Source: Planctomycetota bacterium (GTDB lineage: Bacteria; Planctomycetota; GCA-002687715; DRQF01). Taken from it: DNA of 7,466 bases. Below the pieces are notes generated by a model. The model saw nothing but the letters and a program-made list of their open reading frames with translations. It made no database searches and was not told the DNA's origin. Position 1 is the first letter of the stretch. Each line of letters begins with the position of its first letter. The DNA lies in NCBI GenBank assembly GCA_015485455.1, contig WFTN01000344.1:1-7466 (forward strand). The letters run 5' to 3'. Shown one piece after another: positions 1-6,687 of the stretch. Made by a program: the position numbers and the translations under genes.

Positions 1-2751
1 CCTCCGCGCTTTTCGTGGTCGGCATCTCACTCGGACTGTTGGGGAAGGTGGAACTTCAATGATACGTCTAATGCTTGTGATTCGCTGACCAGTGTGACCT
101 CGTCGATATCTTTGAATCTCGATGCCCATTTTTCGCAATGAAGGCGAAACCCTACTCAATTCGGACCCTAGGTCGTTAGCTCGCTTTGGCCAGTCTGGCG
201 AATGTGAACAGTCGTAACTCGTGTGATTCGTTAGGATACTTAGTAGGTCTGATGCAGTGCCTTCCCACGACGGTGTGAGCTTCAACAGTGACATGACGGC
301 GGTTGCCACGGCACTGGCCTCAAGTGAGTCTTCAACTTGTTGTTCTGCATTTGATTTGAGTGCTCTGGTGAATTGTCCCCTTGGCCAGGCCATGGCCTTT
401 TCGACAGCCACGCCGATGTGCGCAAAGTCCGCCATTCTGTAGCCTTCTGGGGCGGTCGCATTCGGGAGGTGAAACAGAGTCTTGGCTGTTATGTCCAGCA
501 GCGCGCCAAATAGATGAGAGTGTTGTTTTTCAAAGTCAGCCCAGAATTCGTTTTCCGTCTTGCGTTCTCCAGGCAAGAAATGTCTGAGCGTAATGATAAT
601 TGACCGATCAATTATGTCGGGTTGAGTTACGATATCTCCAATTCCATTGAGCAGAATTAGCCGACGGAACTCAATGACGATGTCTTCATCATCCGTAAAT
701 AGTTTGCGTTTCTCGAATGCTCCGCCGGTGATTGCCCGGCACAGAGCATTGGAAAGCCAAGCTTTGATTGCAGCTACGTTGTCGAAAACGCTCAGCCACC
801 CATGACTAATGCTCTGGACGAATTCCCTTTCATTTTCTGGCGGCGCGCAAACCTCTGATGCGGACGGATCGATCAACCGTCTTATGACTCTGGCAGTTGT
901 CGATTTTGCCGTACCTTGTTCGCCCTTAATTACCAAGGCTGGTCTTGGTGTGCCTGGTATCAGGCCAGCGATTAACCAGCTGAATAGCAATGTCCAGTCG
1001 TCGGTTGAGCTTAGGTGGAAGAATTTCCGGAGATGATCCACGTTCCCGCCGCGCATCGGTGTCGTTTGCTTTACCGATTTAGAATGTCGCCTGAAAAGCA
1101 CTGGCGATTCTCTTAGAATCCTCCATCCCTTCTTGTCAATCGAAATGACATTCCAATTGTCGTCACCGACGTCGTAGTAGACGGTGTCTTCGTCCCGATG
1201 GATGCGGACATGTACATCGATGCACTCTCCGTCGAATTTGGCTTTTGAACAGATCACACGTTTGGCTGCTGTAAGGGCTGAGCTGGATGCCGCAATGCCT
1301 TGCAGTCGCCATAAGCATGAAGATAGATGTTCCTCGAACTCTCGGCCTTCGATCGGATGGACTTCACGGTGATCACCAATCGCTATCTCGGCGAATGGCG
1401 TGCGCGTCTTGTCATGAAAAAGGGTGGCCTTGTCAGCGATTTGAATCAGTAGCTGGGCAACTGCTTCGTCATTGGTTCGTTGTTGTGACGTATTCTCGCT
1501 CTTGTTTTCGGCACGTGCCTGGGAGATCGTGTCTCGAAGGTCCTTTACCTCAGAGTCTAGAAGATCGAGCCCTTTCTTCAGGGTGTTCACATGGTGCCGA
1601 GTCGAGCCGCGGTCCATTGCGATTTCGGCGATGATCCCACTTTCTTCGAGACGACATCTGAGTGTTGGCCAATCTTCATCCCTATCGCGTGAGAATTCCT
1701 CTATTTGTGTAAGTAAGGATGGGCCTGATGCCTTCTCGATGATGTCGGCAAGTTCATTACCGGCAGATTCGCCATGCAGTCGATTTGGCGTGTTGCCGTT
1801 GTGCAACACATCATCAATTCCCTTTCCATCCTGTTCTTGCCAGACCTCAAGGTCAACCGCGAATCCAGCCGTTGATAACCCTTCAGCAGTTCGATGGAGC
1901 GCTTTGGCAACATGGGGATTGTGAGCTGCGTCTGAATCGAATGCCAAGACGATTGTCGTTACACCGAATTCGCGAAGCGGCTGTACAATTTTCTTCCACC
2001 CTGAGATCCCTGGTAAACCAATGGTAGGAAGCTCGCCAATGGAAGTAGCCACTTGTGACTTGAGGATTCCTTCGGTCACTCTTACGGCACTGCCTTCATG
2101 CGAGACGTTAGGCGGGAAATTGACGGGTGCGCCTGGGCTTGCGCCGCCTTGCTTCTTGCTCGAAAGAAAAAAGTACTTTGGGCCAGACTCTTGGTCGCGT
2201 GGTTTCACTTGAATTGCGGCGACTCGACCAAGCGAATCCCATACGGGAATAAGCAATGCGTTGGGTGGTGCTGCGAGTCTTAGAGAACGACCTGTCTTCC
2301 AAAATCCGGGGATTTCGAGCAGTTTACTGTCATGTTCTTGATACAGCTTGTCTAAGATTCTCTTACGTACCCGAGGAACTGTTCGGTATTGAAGATTCTC
2401 AATTTGCTGGTTACACAGCCCTCGACTATGGAGCGCATTTCGGTCATGCTGATCGAGTTTCGTAGAGGCAAGTAGTTGACGATAGACTTTGTCCCAAAGT
2501 CTTAAGTCAACGGGTGCCTCAATTCCGTCGCTTTCGCCATTGATGATCGTCAAGGCGGGCACTACGTGCCCCTTGAGGGAGTAGACCCAATAGTCAGCAC
2601 CGTTCTTGTCAGTTTTTTGTTTGCACTGACCAGTGTCCAGGCGGCGGCAAATAGCGAATTTTCCGTCATCGCTTATGGAACACCAACTATTGTGTGTGCA
2701 AATTACACACGGTGCATCTGGAGCCACCTCCGACCATCCTGATGCCTTCAT
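1..2751 (-). CDS. Primase/helicase-like replication protein: zinc finger, TOPRIM-like and P-loop ATPase domains (3' end beyond window)
   Basis: An uninterrupted minus-strand frame of 917 codons starts at ATG 2751 and is still open at base 1. An N-terminal cysteine cluster (C15, C18, C24, C35) resembles the zinc-binding domain of phage primases. Residues about 223-314 look like a TOPRIM/DUF3854 fold: VRVTEGILKS with Glu227, LAFDSDA with Asp272 and Asp274, then GIDD (311-314). A charged, probably helical linker spans about 350-430. The C-terminal half is a P-loop ATPase: Walker A GEQGTAKST (610-618), Walker B-like WLSVFDNV (652-659, Asp657), sensor-like LILLNG (698-703) and DRSIIITL with candidate arginine finger Arg716. 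Inferred role: priming and unwinding for element replication. Start choice: ATGA overlap with the upstream HTH gene and AAGGA at 2762-2758. The Walker A has Ala, not Gly, before the Lys, which I recall from related mobile-element ATPases. The domains are clear; the biochemical activity is inferred. Confidence 0.85.
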   Translation of the reverse strand, partial: MKASGWSEVAPDAPCVICTHNSWCSISDDGKFAICRRLDTGQCKQKTDKNGADYWVYSLKGHVVPALTIINGESDGIEAPVDLRLWDKVYRQLLASTKLDQHDRNALHSRGLCNQQIENLQYRTVPRVRKRILDKLYQEHDSKLLEIPGFWKTGRSLRLAAPPNALLIPVWDSLGRVAAIQVKPRDQESGPKYFFLSSKKQGGASPGAPVNFPPNVSHEGSAVRVTEGILKSQVATSIGELPTIGLPGISGWKKIVQPLREFGVTTIVLAFDSDAAHNPHVAKALHRTAEGLSTAGFAVDLEVWQEQDGKGIDDVLHNGNTPNRLHGESAGNELADIIEKASGPSLLTQIEEFSRDRDEDWPTLRCRLEESGIIAEIAMDRGSTRHHVNTLKKGLDLLDSEVKDLRDTISQARAENKSENTSQQRTNDEAVAQLLIQIADKATLFHDKTRTPFAEIAIGDHREVHPIEGREFEEHLSSCLWRLQGIAASSSALTAAKRVICSKAKFDGECIDVHVRIHRDEDTVYYDVGDDNWNVISIDKKGWRILRESPVLFRRHSKSVKQTTPMRGGNVDHLRKFFHLSSTDDWTLLFSWLIAGLIPGTPRPALVIKGEQGTAKSTTARVIRRLIDPSASEVCAPPENEREFVQSISHGWLSVFDNVAAIKAWLSNALCRAITGGAFEKRKLFTDDEDIVIEFRRLILLNGIGDIVTQPDIIDRSIIITLRHFLPGERKTENEFWADFEKQHSHLFGALLDITAKTLFHLPNATAPEGYRMADFAHIGVAVEKAMAWPRGQFTRALKSNAEQQVEDSLEASAVATAVMSLLKLTPSWEGTASDLLSILTNHTSYDCSHSPDWPKRANDLGSELSRVSPSLRKMGIEIQRYRRGHTGQRITSIRRIIEVPPSPTVRVRCRPRKARR

Positions 2752-2954
2752 CCTTGGTCCTTACTTGGGCACACGAGCCCAAGAACGTCGGCCAAGACGA
2801 TGATGTCTTCCCGTCGCCATGCCAACCTGCCAGCAAACAAGGGCGGAGGCGAAACTGCACCGCGACGCAGGGCGTGGCGGATTCTCTCCTCAGTGGGAGC
2901 GTGTTGTGGATTCGCCGCGGCGAGGATGCGAATTACTTGGCGAGTTGTTTTCAT
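2748..2954 (-). CDS. Small helix-turn-helix protein (excisionase/AlpA-like)
   Basis: This 68-residue protein begins MKTTRQVIRIL and has the layout of MerR/excisionase-type winged HTH proteins. A first helix is followed by a recognition-like segment (EERIRHALRRGAV), a Pro-rich turn, the wing-like LFAGRLAWRREDI, and a final hydrophobic helix ending in VLGL. Proteins of this type act as excisionases, AlpA-like activators or autorepressors; which applies here cannot be told from sequence. Start 2954 is preferred over the longer open frame to 3026 because GGTGGAG (2968-2962) lies 7 nt upstream and the homology-like region starts there. Its TGA overlaps the primase/ATPase ATG by 4 nt, so the two are probably translationally coupled and form a replication operon. 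A palindrome at 3001-3014 upstream is a natural candidate for its own operator. Confidence 0.75.
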   Translation of the reverse strand: MKTTRQVIRILAAANPQHAPTEERIRHALRRGAVSPPPLFAGRLAWRREDIIVLADVLGLVCPSKDQG

Positions 2955-2961
2955 CTGGTTA

Positions 2962-2968
2962 CTCCACC
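2962..2968 (-). promoter_or_regulatory. Ribosome binding site of the HTH gene
   Basis: GGTGGAG on the minus strand sits 7 nt before ATG 2954. It decides between this start and the longer upstream frame. Confidence 0.6.
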
Positions 2969-2997
2969 GCCACGTCGGCGGGCAACCTGTCGTAAGA

Positions 2998-3026
2998 TTT
3001 AAACTACTTAGTTTCAGTCCCAGCAA
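2998..3026 (-). promoter_or_regulatory. Candidate promoter and operator for the HTH-primase operon
   Basis: On the minus strand TTGCTG (3026-3021) and TTTAAA (3003-2998) are separated by 17 nt, a weak sigma70-like pair. The palindrome aaacta-ct-tagttt (plus-strand 3001-3014, 6-bp perfect arms, 2-nt centre) overlaps the -10 and the spacer, the usual place for a repressor site. The matches to promoter consensus are modest (about 3/6 and 4/6), so this is a candidate only. It is the only sizeable gap (2955-3054) in front of the operon. Confidence 0.35.
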
Positions 3027-3041
3027 GCAGTTATTGTTGGG
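3019..3041. repeat. Imperfect inverted repeat in the gap after the 387-residue gene
   Basis: cccagcaa (3019-3026) and ttgttggg (3034-3041) form 8-bp arms with one mismatch and a 7-nt loop, just downstream of the stop at 3055. There is no T-run on the minus-strand transcript and that strand carries the mismatch, so it is a poor intrinsic terminator. It partly overlaps the candidate -35 and may be part of the control region. Confidence 0.3.
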
Positions 3042-3054
3042 TTATTGTGGTTAT

Positions 3055-4218
3055 TCAGAATTTGTCGGCTCTGTGTGACGGTGAATCTTTTCTTTCTCTC
3101 AAGTAGAGTTGCTTTGGGGACTTGTTGCCTGTGTGCGAGCCAAGGTACCCGCGGATGGCGGGAAACTCTTTGACGATTTCGGAGTAGAATAACTTTATTT
3201 GCTGTTCGATCTTACTTCTAGGGTCGCTAATGAACTCTCTTACCGCGTTCTCCTCGAGGATCCAATTTCTTGCCTTGAAGAGCGCGAACAGAACTTTGTG
3301 GGATCGGATCCCGTCGGGTAATGGGTTGCATTGGTATTCAATTGGGTGCCGATTTTGGAGTCTGTCCCCGATAATCTGGTCAATCTCCACGAAGAAACTT
3401 GAAAGTTCGTAGCGGTTTGGACCGAGTTTCTCTCGCACAGCTGCGACTTCTTGGATCAATTGACTCGTGAGGGATTGTGGTCTTGGAGCCTCAAAGAGCT
3501 TCTTGTATGAAGGATAGAGTAGTTGTGCTGCAGGATGCTTGAAGGATGGATCGACAAGCCAATTGCCACCAAGAACTGCTCGTACACGGCCAAGAGAAGG
3601 ATTCCAGCACTTCTTGATCCAACGTTTGCAAAACTCTGTATTGGCAGAAGGCTCAGGCCCAGCAGCCCCACATCTTTCTCGAGATAGAGCAAGGGACTCT
3701 GGCTCGTCCGTAAATGTTCCGGAGGAGCCTGGTGAGGCGTAGGTTGCACAACATTTGAGGGCACGACGTGCGTCGTTGAACAGCAAGCGCAATTGCTTCT
3801 TTGAATTCTTGAGAATTTTGGCTACTTCAGCCCGCCTTTGTGTCGACTTGACAAGTTCCTCTGGTTTGTCGTCGGAATGATCATGGCTCGGTTCGTGGAC
3901 CTCTGCGAGTCTTGCCAAACTCTTCAGGTAGGCTTGCCACCTCTTCGACAGCGAATCAATCGAATTCGATCCATCGTCGCAGTTCGGAAAATCATCGCTG
4001 TATCTCACTTTCCAATGTTCTGAAAGGAGCTTGGCTGCAAGTTCGGTCGACTTAGCGATGGGCCCGTTCGTGTCATCAGTGAAGTAGGCAAACAAGTGCT
4101 TGTAGTCGGCCTTGGCAACTCGATCTGCCAGCAAAACGAGTCCATCGCTCGAAAAAAATCGATCAGGAAGTGAATCGTATTCGGCGAGCAGGCTTTCGAG
4201 TGTGTCTTCGGTATTCAT
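3055..4218 (-). CDS. Hypothetical protein, 387 residues, between integrase and replication genes
   Basis: I do not recognise this protein. It starts MNTEDTLESLLAEYDSLP and ends PSHRADKF. It appears soluble: no signal peptide or membrane span is visible. A basic, Lys/Arg-rich, probably helical stretch lies at about 124-158, followed by a Ser/Gly/Pro-rich segment (162-191). Seven cysteines (80, 156, 157, 183, 197, 204, 297) are present without a clear zinc-finger spacing. The C-terminal third has several amphipathic stretches rich in Phe/Ile and charged residues. ATG 4218 is preferred: the frame extends up to a TTG at 4284, but those 22 codons are made of the 9-bp repeat array. No good Shine-Dalgarno precedes 4218. 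It is the first gene after the repeat region, so it may be controlled from there or bind it. That is inference. Its length makes a chance open frame unlikely. Confidence 0.65.
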   Translation of the reverse strand: MNTEDTLESLLAEYDSLPDRFFSSDGLVLLADRVAKADYKHLFAYFTDDTNGPIAKSTELAAKLLSEHWKVRYSDDFPNCDDGSNSIDSLSKRWQAYLKSLARLAEVHEPSHDHSDDKPEELVKSTQRRAEVAKILKNSKKQLRLLFNDARRALKCCATYASPGSSGTFTDEPESLALSRERCGAAGPEPSANTEFCKRWIKKCWNPSLGRVRAVLGGNWLVDPSFKHPAAQLLYPSYKKLFEAPRPQSLTSQLIQEVAAVREKLGPNRYELSSFFVEIDQIIGDRLQNRHPIEYQCNPLPDGIRSHKVLFALFKARNWILEENAVREFISDPRSKIEQQIKLFYSEIVKEFPAIRGYLGSHTGNKSPKQLYLRERKDSPSHRADKF

Positions 4219-4261
4219 TGACTTGGTGTTTCGTAGTATTGATGCATGGATTGTCGTTGCT

Positions 4262-4288
4262 GACAACGCAGACAACACTGACAAGGCA
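4262..4288 (-). repeat. Triple 9-bp direct repeat, left array (minus orientation)
   Basis: On the minus strand three units with TTGTC cores occur in exact 9-nt phase: TTGTCAGTG, TTGTCTGCG, TTGTCAGCA (cores at plus-strand 4284-4280, 4275-4271, 4266-4262). A further TTGTC in the opposite direction lies at 4251-4255. The array is about 45-70 nt upstream of ATG 4218 and is inverted relative to the array at 4378-4404. Confidence 0.8.
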
Positions 4289-4312
4289 TCTATTTCTTTG
4301 TGTTTGGACTTT

Positions 4313-4318
4313 AGTATA
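4313..4318 (-). promoter_or_regulatory. Candidate -10 element for the 387-residue gene
   Basis: TATACT on the minus strand (5 of 6 to consensus) lies between the two repeat arrays, about 95 nt before ATG 4218. No matching -35 is seen 16-18 nt upstream, so it would need an activator or is fortuitous. Repeat-bound protein would sit on both sides of it. Confidence 0.3.
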
Positions 4319-4345
4319 TGTGCAGAAAAGAGGAGATGTGTAGTG

Positions 4346-4360
4346 TTCTCTTGAAGAGAA
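4346..4360. repeat. Perfect 7-1-7 palindrome within the AT-rich block
   Basis: TTCTCTTGAAGAGAA has 7-bp perfect arms around one base (4353). It is the only clear dyad between the two arrays. It could be a dimer-binding operator or a recombinase core-type site. It is not centred between the arrays (midpoint near 4333). Confidence 0.5.
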
Positions 4361-4377
4361 TTAGGGAACTGGGGTTG

Positions 4378-4404
4378 TTGTCGGCCTTGTCAGCGTTGTC
4401 AGCA
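4378..4404 (+). repeat. Triple 9-bp direct repeat, right array (plus orientation)
   Basis: TTGTCGGCC, TTGTCAGCG and TTGTCAGCA follow each other in exact 9-nt phase (cores at 4378, 4387, 4396). The units share the consensus TTGTCAGCG with the inverted array at 4262-4288. The array lies 20 nt beyond the restored end of the recombinase reading frame (4424). Confidence 0.8.
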
Positions 4405-4423
4405 GCGTAGGAGTTACCGCGTT

Positions 4424-4477
4424 TTAGACTGCCAAAGCTGCACGTACTAGCTCTTGATTGCATTTGGCGTAGATCAC
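4424..4477 (-). pseudogene. Displaced C-terminus of the recombinase, with the catalytic tyrosine, in the -1 frame
   Basis: The recombinase frame reads LGHRSVAST then TGA (4476-4474). Re-reading base 4477 once (-1 frame) gives VIYAKCNQELVRAALAV then TAA at 4426-4424. This is a convincing family C-terminus, with the nucleophile tyrosine at codon 4471-4469 in the expected place, 9 residues after the LGH histidine. A single missing base after the ACG codon would explain the break. No slippery heptamer is present. Confidence 0.75.
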
Positions 4478-5301
4478 GTAGATGCTACAGAGCGATGCCC
4501 CAGAGCCTCTTTGACCAGAAGCACATCCTCAGTTCGCCGGTAAAGATCTGTCGCAAAAGTGTGCCTCAGCGAATGTGGGTGCAGCCTTTTACTTAGCCCA
4601 GCGAGATCTCGCCACTGGGCAAATCGGCGTTGAGCTTGGCGATGGCATATTCGAGTTCCGGTGGTGGTAGTAAAGACAGAGCCGTCGTATTTGCCCGCAA
4701 GGAAGATGCGAAGGTGGTTTTCGAGAGACTTGCTCAAGAATACTGTCCTGCTTCCGTTTCCCTTGGTTTTCCTGAGCAGGACTTCACCTGCGTCTAAGTC
4801 TATGTCTCCGACATCAAGTGCCAGTGCGGCTCCCAATCTGATTCCGGTGGCAAGCATCAGATGAAAAAGGGCATGGTCACGCATGGCTTCAAATCCCTCT
4901 GTTTTCGCCAGAGTGTTAAGGAGTCGTTCTTGTTCCGTTCCTTTTAGATGTTGGGGTGGGGCGTCCCCACAAATGGCCCGTCGAATGAGCCTTGATGGAT
5001 CGTTGGTGAGATGTCCCGCCTTATGTAGATAACCAAAGAACCCTTTCAAAGAAGATCTGAGAGCGTTCATACTTCCGGCGGTCTTAGCTTTACCGTCGGT
5101 CCTGTGTGTCGCTTCTGGGGTCGTCAAGAATCCAGCTAAGTCCTCGTGCCCAATGGCAATCACATCGCCGCTGTGGCCCTTTTGTGTTGCCCAGCGAGCC
5201 AGAGATCCGACGTGTCTCTGGTATTGGCGAACAGTATGCTCAGACCTGCCATCGGCACGAAGCTGAGCGAGGTATGAGGCCAGGGCATCTTGGAGTTGCA
5301 T
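4474..5301 (-). CDS. Tyrosine recombinase/phage integrase, frameshifted before the catalytic Tyr
   Basis: Site-specific recombinase of the Int/XerC-D type, which integrates or excises circular DNA through a covalent 3'-phosphotyrosine. Numbering from ATG 5301 (275 residues as read): an N-terminal SAM-like DNA-binding domain at about 1-95 (start MQLQDALASYL), then the catalytic domain. Visible active-site residues are Arg155 (ATGIRLGAAL), Lys180 (RKTKGNGSR), His243 and Arg246 (HPHSLRHTF), and His269 (LGHRS). The stop follows six residues later, so the nucleophile is absent; with the frameshift repaired it would be Tyr278 in a protein of about 292 residues. The start at 5301 is chosen because homology-like sequence begins there and GAGAGA lies roughly 10 nt upstream; the frame also opens upstream to an ATG at 5376. 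The gene sits between the terminase and the repeat region, as expected near an attachment site. As written it should be inactive unless frameshifting occurs or the base is a sequencing error. Confidence 0.88.
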   Translation of the reverse strand: MQLQDALASYLAQLRADGRSEHTVRQYQRHVGSLARWATQKGHSGDVIAIGHEDLAGFLTTPEATHRTDGKAKTAGSMNALRSSLKGFFGYLHKAGHLTNDPSRLIRRAICGDAPPQHLKGTEQERLLNTLAKTEGFEAMRDHALFHLMLATGIRLGAALALDVGDIDLDAGEVLLRKTKGNGSRTVFLSKSLENHLRIFLAGKYDGSVFTTTTGTRICHRQAQRRFAQWRDLAGLSKRLHPHSLRHTFATDLYRRTEDVLLVKEALGHRSVAST

Positions 5302-5409
5302 CTTGGAATTCTCTCGAAATAGAAACTCTTGTTTGTGAGTCCATGAAGCCGGATTCTGGCGACAACATGAAGTCACATTTTCTATTTACTTGAGAGGTGC
5401 TGTCCAGCT
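5302..5409 (-). other. Gap between terminase and recombinase genes
   Basis: 108 nt, or 33 nt if the recombinase starts at the alternative ATG 5376. I see no convincing promoter, terminator hairpin or repeat here. The recombinase may be read through from the packaging genes. Confidence 0.4.
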
Positions 5410-6687
5410 TCAAAGCCATGTAATAGAGGGTCGCCCGGCCCGTCGCTTGACGATCCATGCTGCTAATGCCAACGCCACAACACAATCGTCGTGATAGCCG
5501 GAAGGCGCGTTGGTTCGGACATTTCCGGAATCGGAAACAGAGAACTCGAATGCTTCAAGTTCATCAATGCCCTCCGGCCAAAGATCCGGCTTCGGAAGGG
5601 CGAGGTCATTTTTCTCCAGCATGAGTGCAAGATTGTTGACCAGCGCGGCCTTCGATTTTTGCGTGAAGGGGTAGGGCATGCATCGCACACCAGCAGTGCG
5701 CAGTGCTTCAAAAACTGGTTCACCAACTCCGGTGGTGTCTGTGTTGACGAGAGCCCCGTTGTAACGATCGGTGGCAGCTTTGACCCTCGCTACCTGAATA
5801 GACCAATCGACACGGTGAAATCTGTCAGTAAAGACTACTCGTCCAGAATGGTCGATGATCACGAGCACTGTGTAGTCATTGATTTTCGCAAGATCGAGCC
5901 CCGCATAGTAGATTCCCTTGGGGTCGGCATCCTTCCAGTCTTCTGTTGCACATTCCCGAACATTCCGAAATACCTGCCCGGCCCCCTCTAAGAATTGGCC
6001 ACCATATTCTTGGAGGAAGACCCGCTCAGGAAGTCGGTTTCGTTCTTCATTGATGACCTTGGCATCCAAATGGGGATTCGATGTGGAGGGCAAATTCCAA
6101 CTCTGGAAATGGCGGTCATTGGATTGGCCTTTGCGAAACAAATCGTAGAACCAGCCTTTGCCTTTCGGCGTCGAGATTAGCAGTGCCCAACCCTTCTTGT
6201 CGATTAATCGTTGGGACAAGTGGCTTTCCCAAATCAGTGGCTTGAGCCTGGCTGCTTCATCCACAATCAACCAGTCCAGACCCTCACCTAACAATGACAC
6301 CGGGTTATCCGCTGACTTCCCACGGATCTCGGAGATACCGCCGGAGAGATTTCTAATGACCAAACGGCGATCACTTTCACGCATGGTGATAATGCGATGC
6401 TGAAGATGCTCATGTGCGATCACGACGATCTCACGAAAAACTTTGTCGGCCAAATCGTAGGTGGGGGCCACAATCCACCCCATGCTGCGTTCATTGGGCT
6501 CCAATGCTGCAGCGAGTCCTTCTATGGCTGCACATAGCGTTTTACCCCAACGAACGCCACAGGCCACAATACGCCTCGGTGCGCGGCTGCTGTGCACTTC
6601 TACTTGGCCAGGATGTGGCTCGTAGCCAAAGTCCTTGAAGATGGCCATCTTGTTTATTCGAGGTTTCTTTTGTCGTTTAGCCTTCAT
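5410..6687 (-). CDS. terL: Phage terminase large subunit (packaging ATPase-nuclease)
   Basis: This 425-residue protein has both domains of the motor that pumps and cuts phage DNA at the procapsid portal. ATPase domain: an adenine-binding-like Gln28 (HPGQ), Walker A GVRWGKT (44-50), Walker B WLIVDEAA (139-146, Asp143 and Glu144), and coupling motif STPKGKG (172-178). RNase H-like nuclease domain: Asp265 in GLDLAK, Asp317 in NTDTTGVG, and Asp400/Asp401 in YHDDC. All key residues are present and the length is normal, so the enzyme looks functional. The ATG at 6687 overlaps the small-subunit gene by 11 nt, which argues for coupled translation; ATG at Met14 is an alternative start. The gene that normally follows, the portal, is absent; a recombinase comes next instead. 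Confidence 0.95.
   Translation of the reverse strand: MKAKRQKKPRINKMAIFKDFGYEPHPGQVEVHSSRAPRRIVACGVRWGKTLCAAIEGLAAALEPNERSMGWIVAPTYDLADKVFREIVVIAHEHLQHRIITMRESDRRLVIRNLSGGISEIRGKSADNPVSLLGEGLDWLIVDEAARLKPLIWESHLSQRLIDKKGWALLISTPKGKGWFYDLFRKGQSNDRHFQSWNLPSTSNPHLDAKVINEERNRLPERVFLQEYGGQFLEGAGQVFRNVRECATEDWKDADPKGIYYAGLDLAKINDYTVLVIIDHSGRVVFTDRFHRVDWSIQVARVKAATDRYNGALVNTDTTGVGEPVFEALRTAGVRCMPYPFTQKSKAALVNNLALMLEKNDLALPKPDLWPEGIDELEAFEFSVSDSGNVRTNAPSGYHDDCVVALALAAWIVKRRAGRPSITWL

Larger units (their letters stand above)
4262..4404. other. Candidate replication origin or attP: two inverted iteron-like arrays flanking an AT-rich block
   Basis: Two sets of three 9-bp repeats face each other across 4289-4377. 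By hand count this 89-nt centre is 34 G+C (38%), and its left half is about 31%. One 17-bp stretch (4271-4287) matches the complement of 4384-4400 at 16 of 17 positions. Known parallels are satellite-island origins, where iterons flank an AT-rich block near a primase-replication gene, and attP sites, where arm-type repeats flank the crossover core next to int. Both gene types are adjacent here, so sequence alone does not decide. A multi-site operator for the 387-residue gene is a third possibility. Confidence 0.55.

Noticed and set aside
1472..1924. 150-residue plus-strand open frame
   Set aside because: It lies wholly antisense to the primase/ATPase frame, shows Ser/Arg-rich low-complexity sequence and has no recognisable motif.
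3019..3041. Intrinsic terminator after the 387-residue gene
   Set aside because: The stem has a mismatch on the transcribed strand and no U-run follows.
2694..3078. Plus-strand open frames over the HTH gene region
   Set aside because: They are antisense to the HTH and primase starts, which have ribosome binding sites and a 4-nt overlap.
4219..4284. N-terminal extension of the 387-residue gene from a TTG codon
   Set aside because: The 22 extra codons are the 9-bp repeat array, and no ribosome binding site was seen for it.
4262..4404. CRISPR array
   Set aside because: Units are only 9 bp, directly adjacent without spacers, and inverted between the two sets.
4465..4485. Classical programmed -1 frameshift site in the recombinase
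   Set aside because: No slippery heptamer occurs before the stop and no clear stimulatory hairpin follows within the usual distance.
5491..5991. 166-residue plus-strand open frame
   Set aside because: It is antisense to the nuclease domain of the large terminase, whose motifs are all intact on the other strand.
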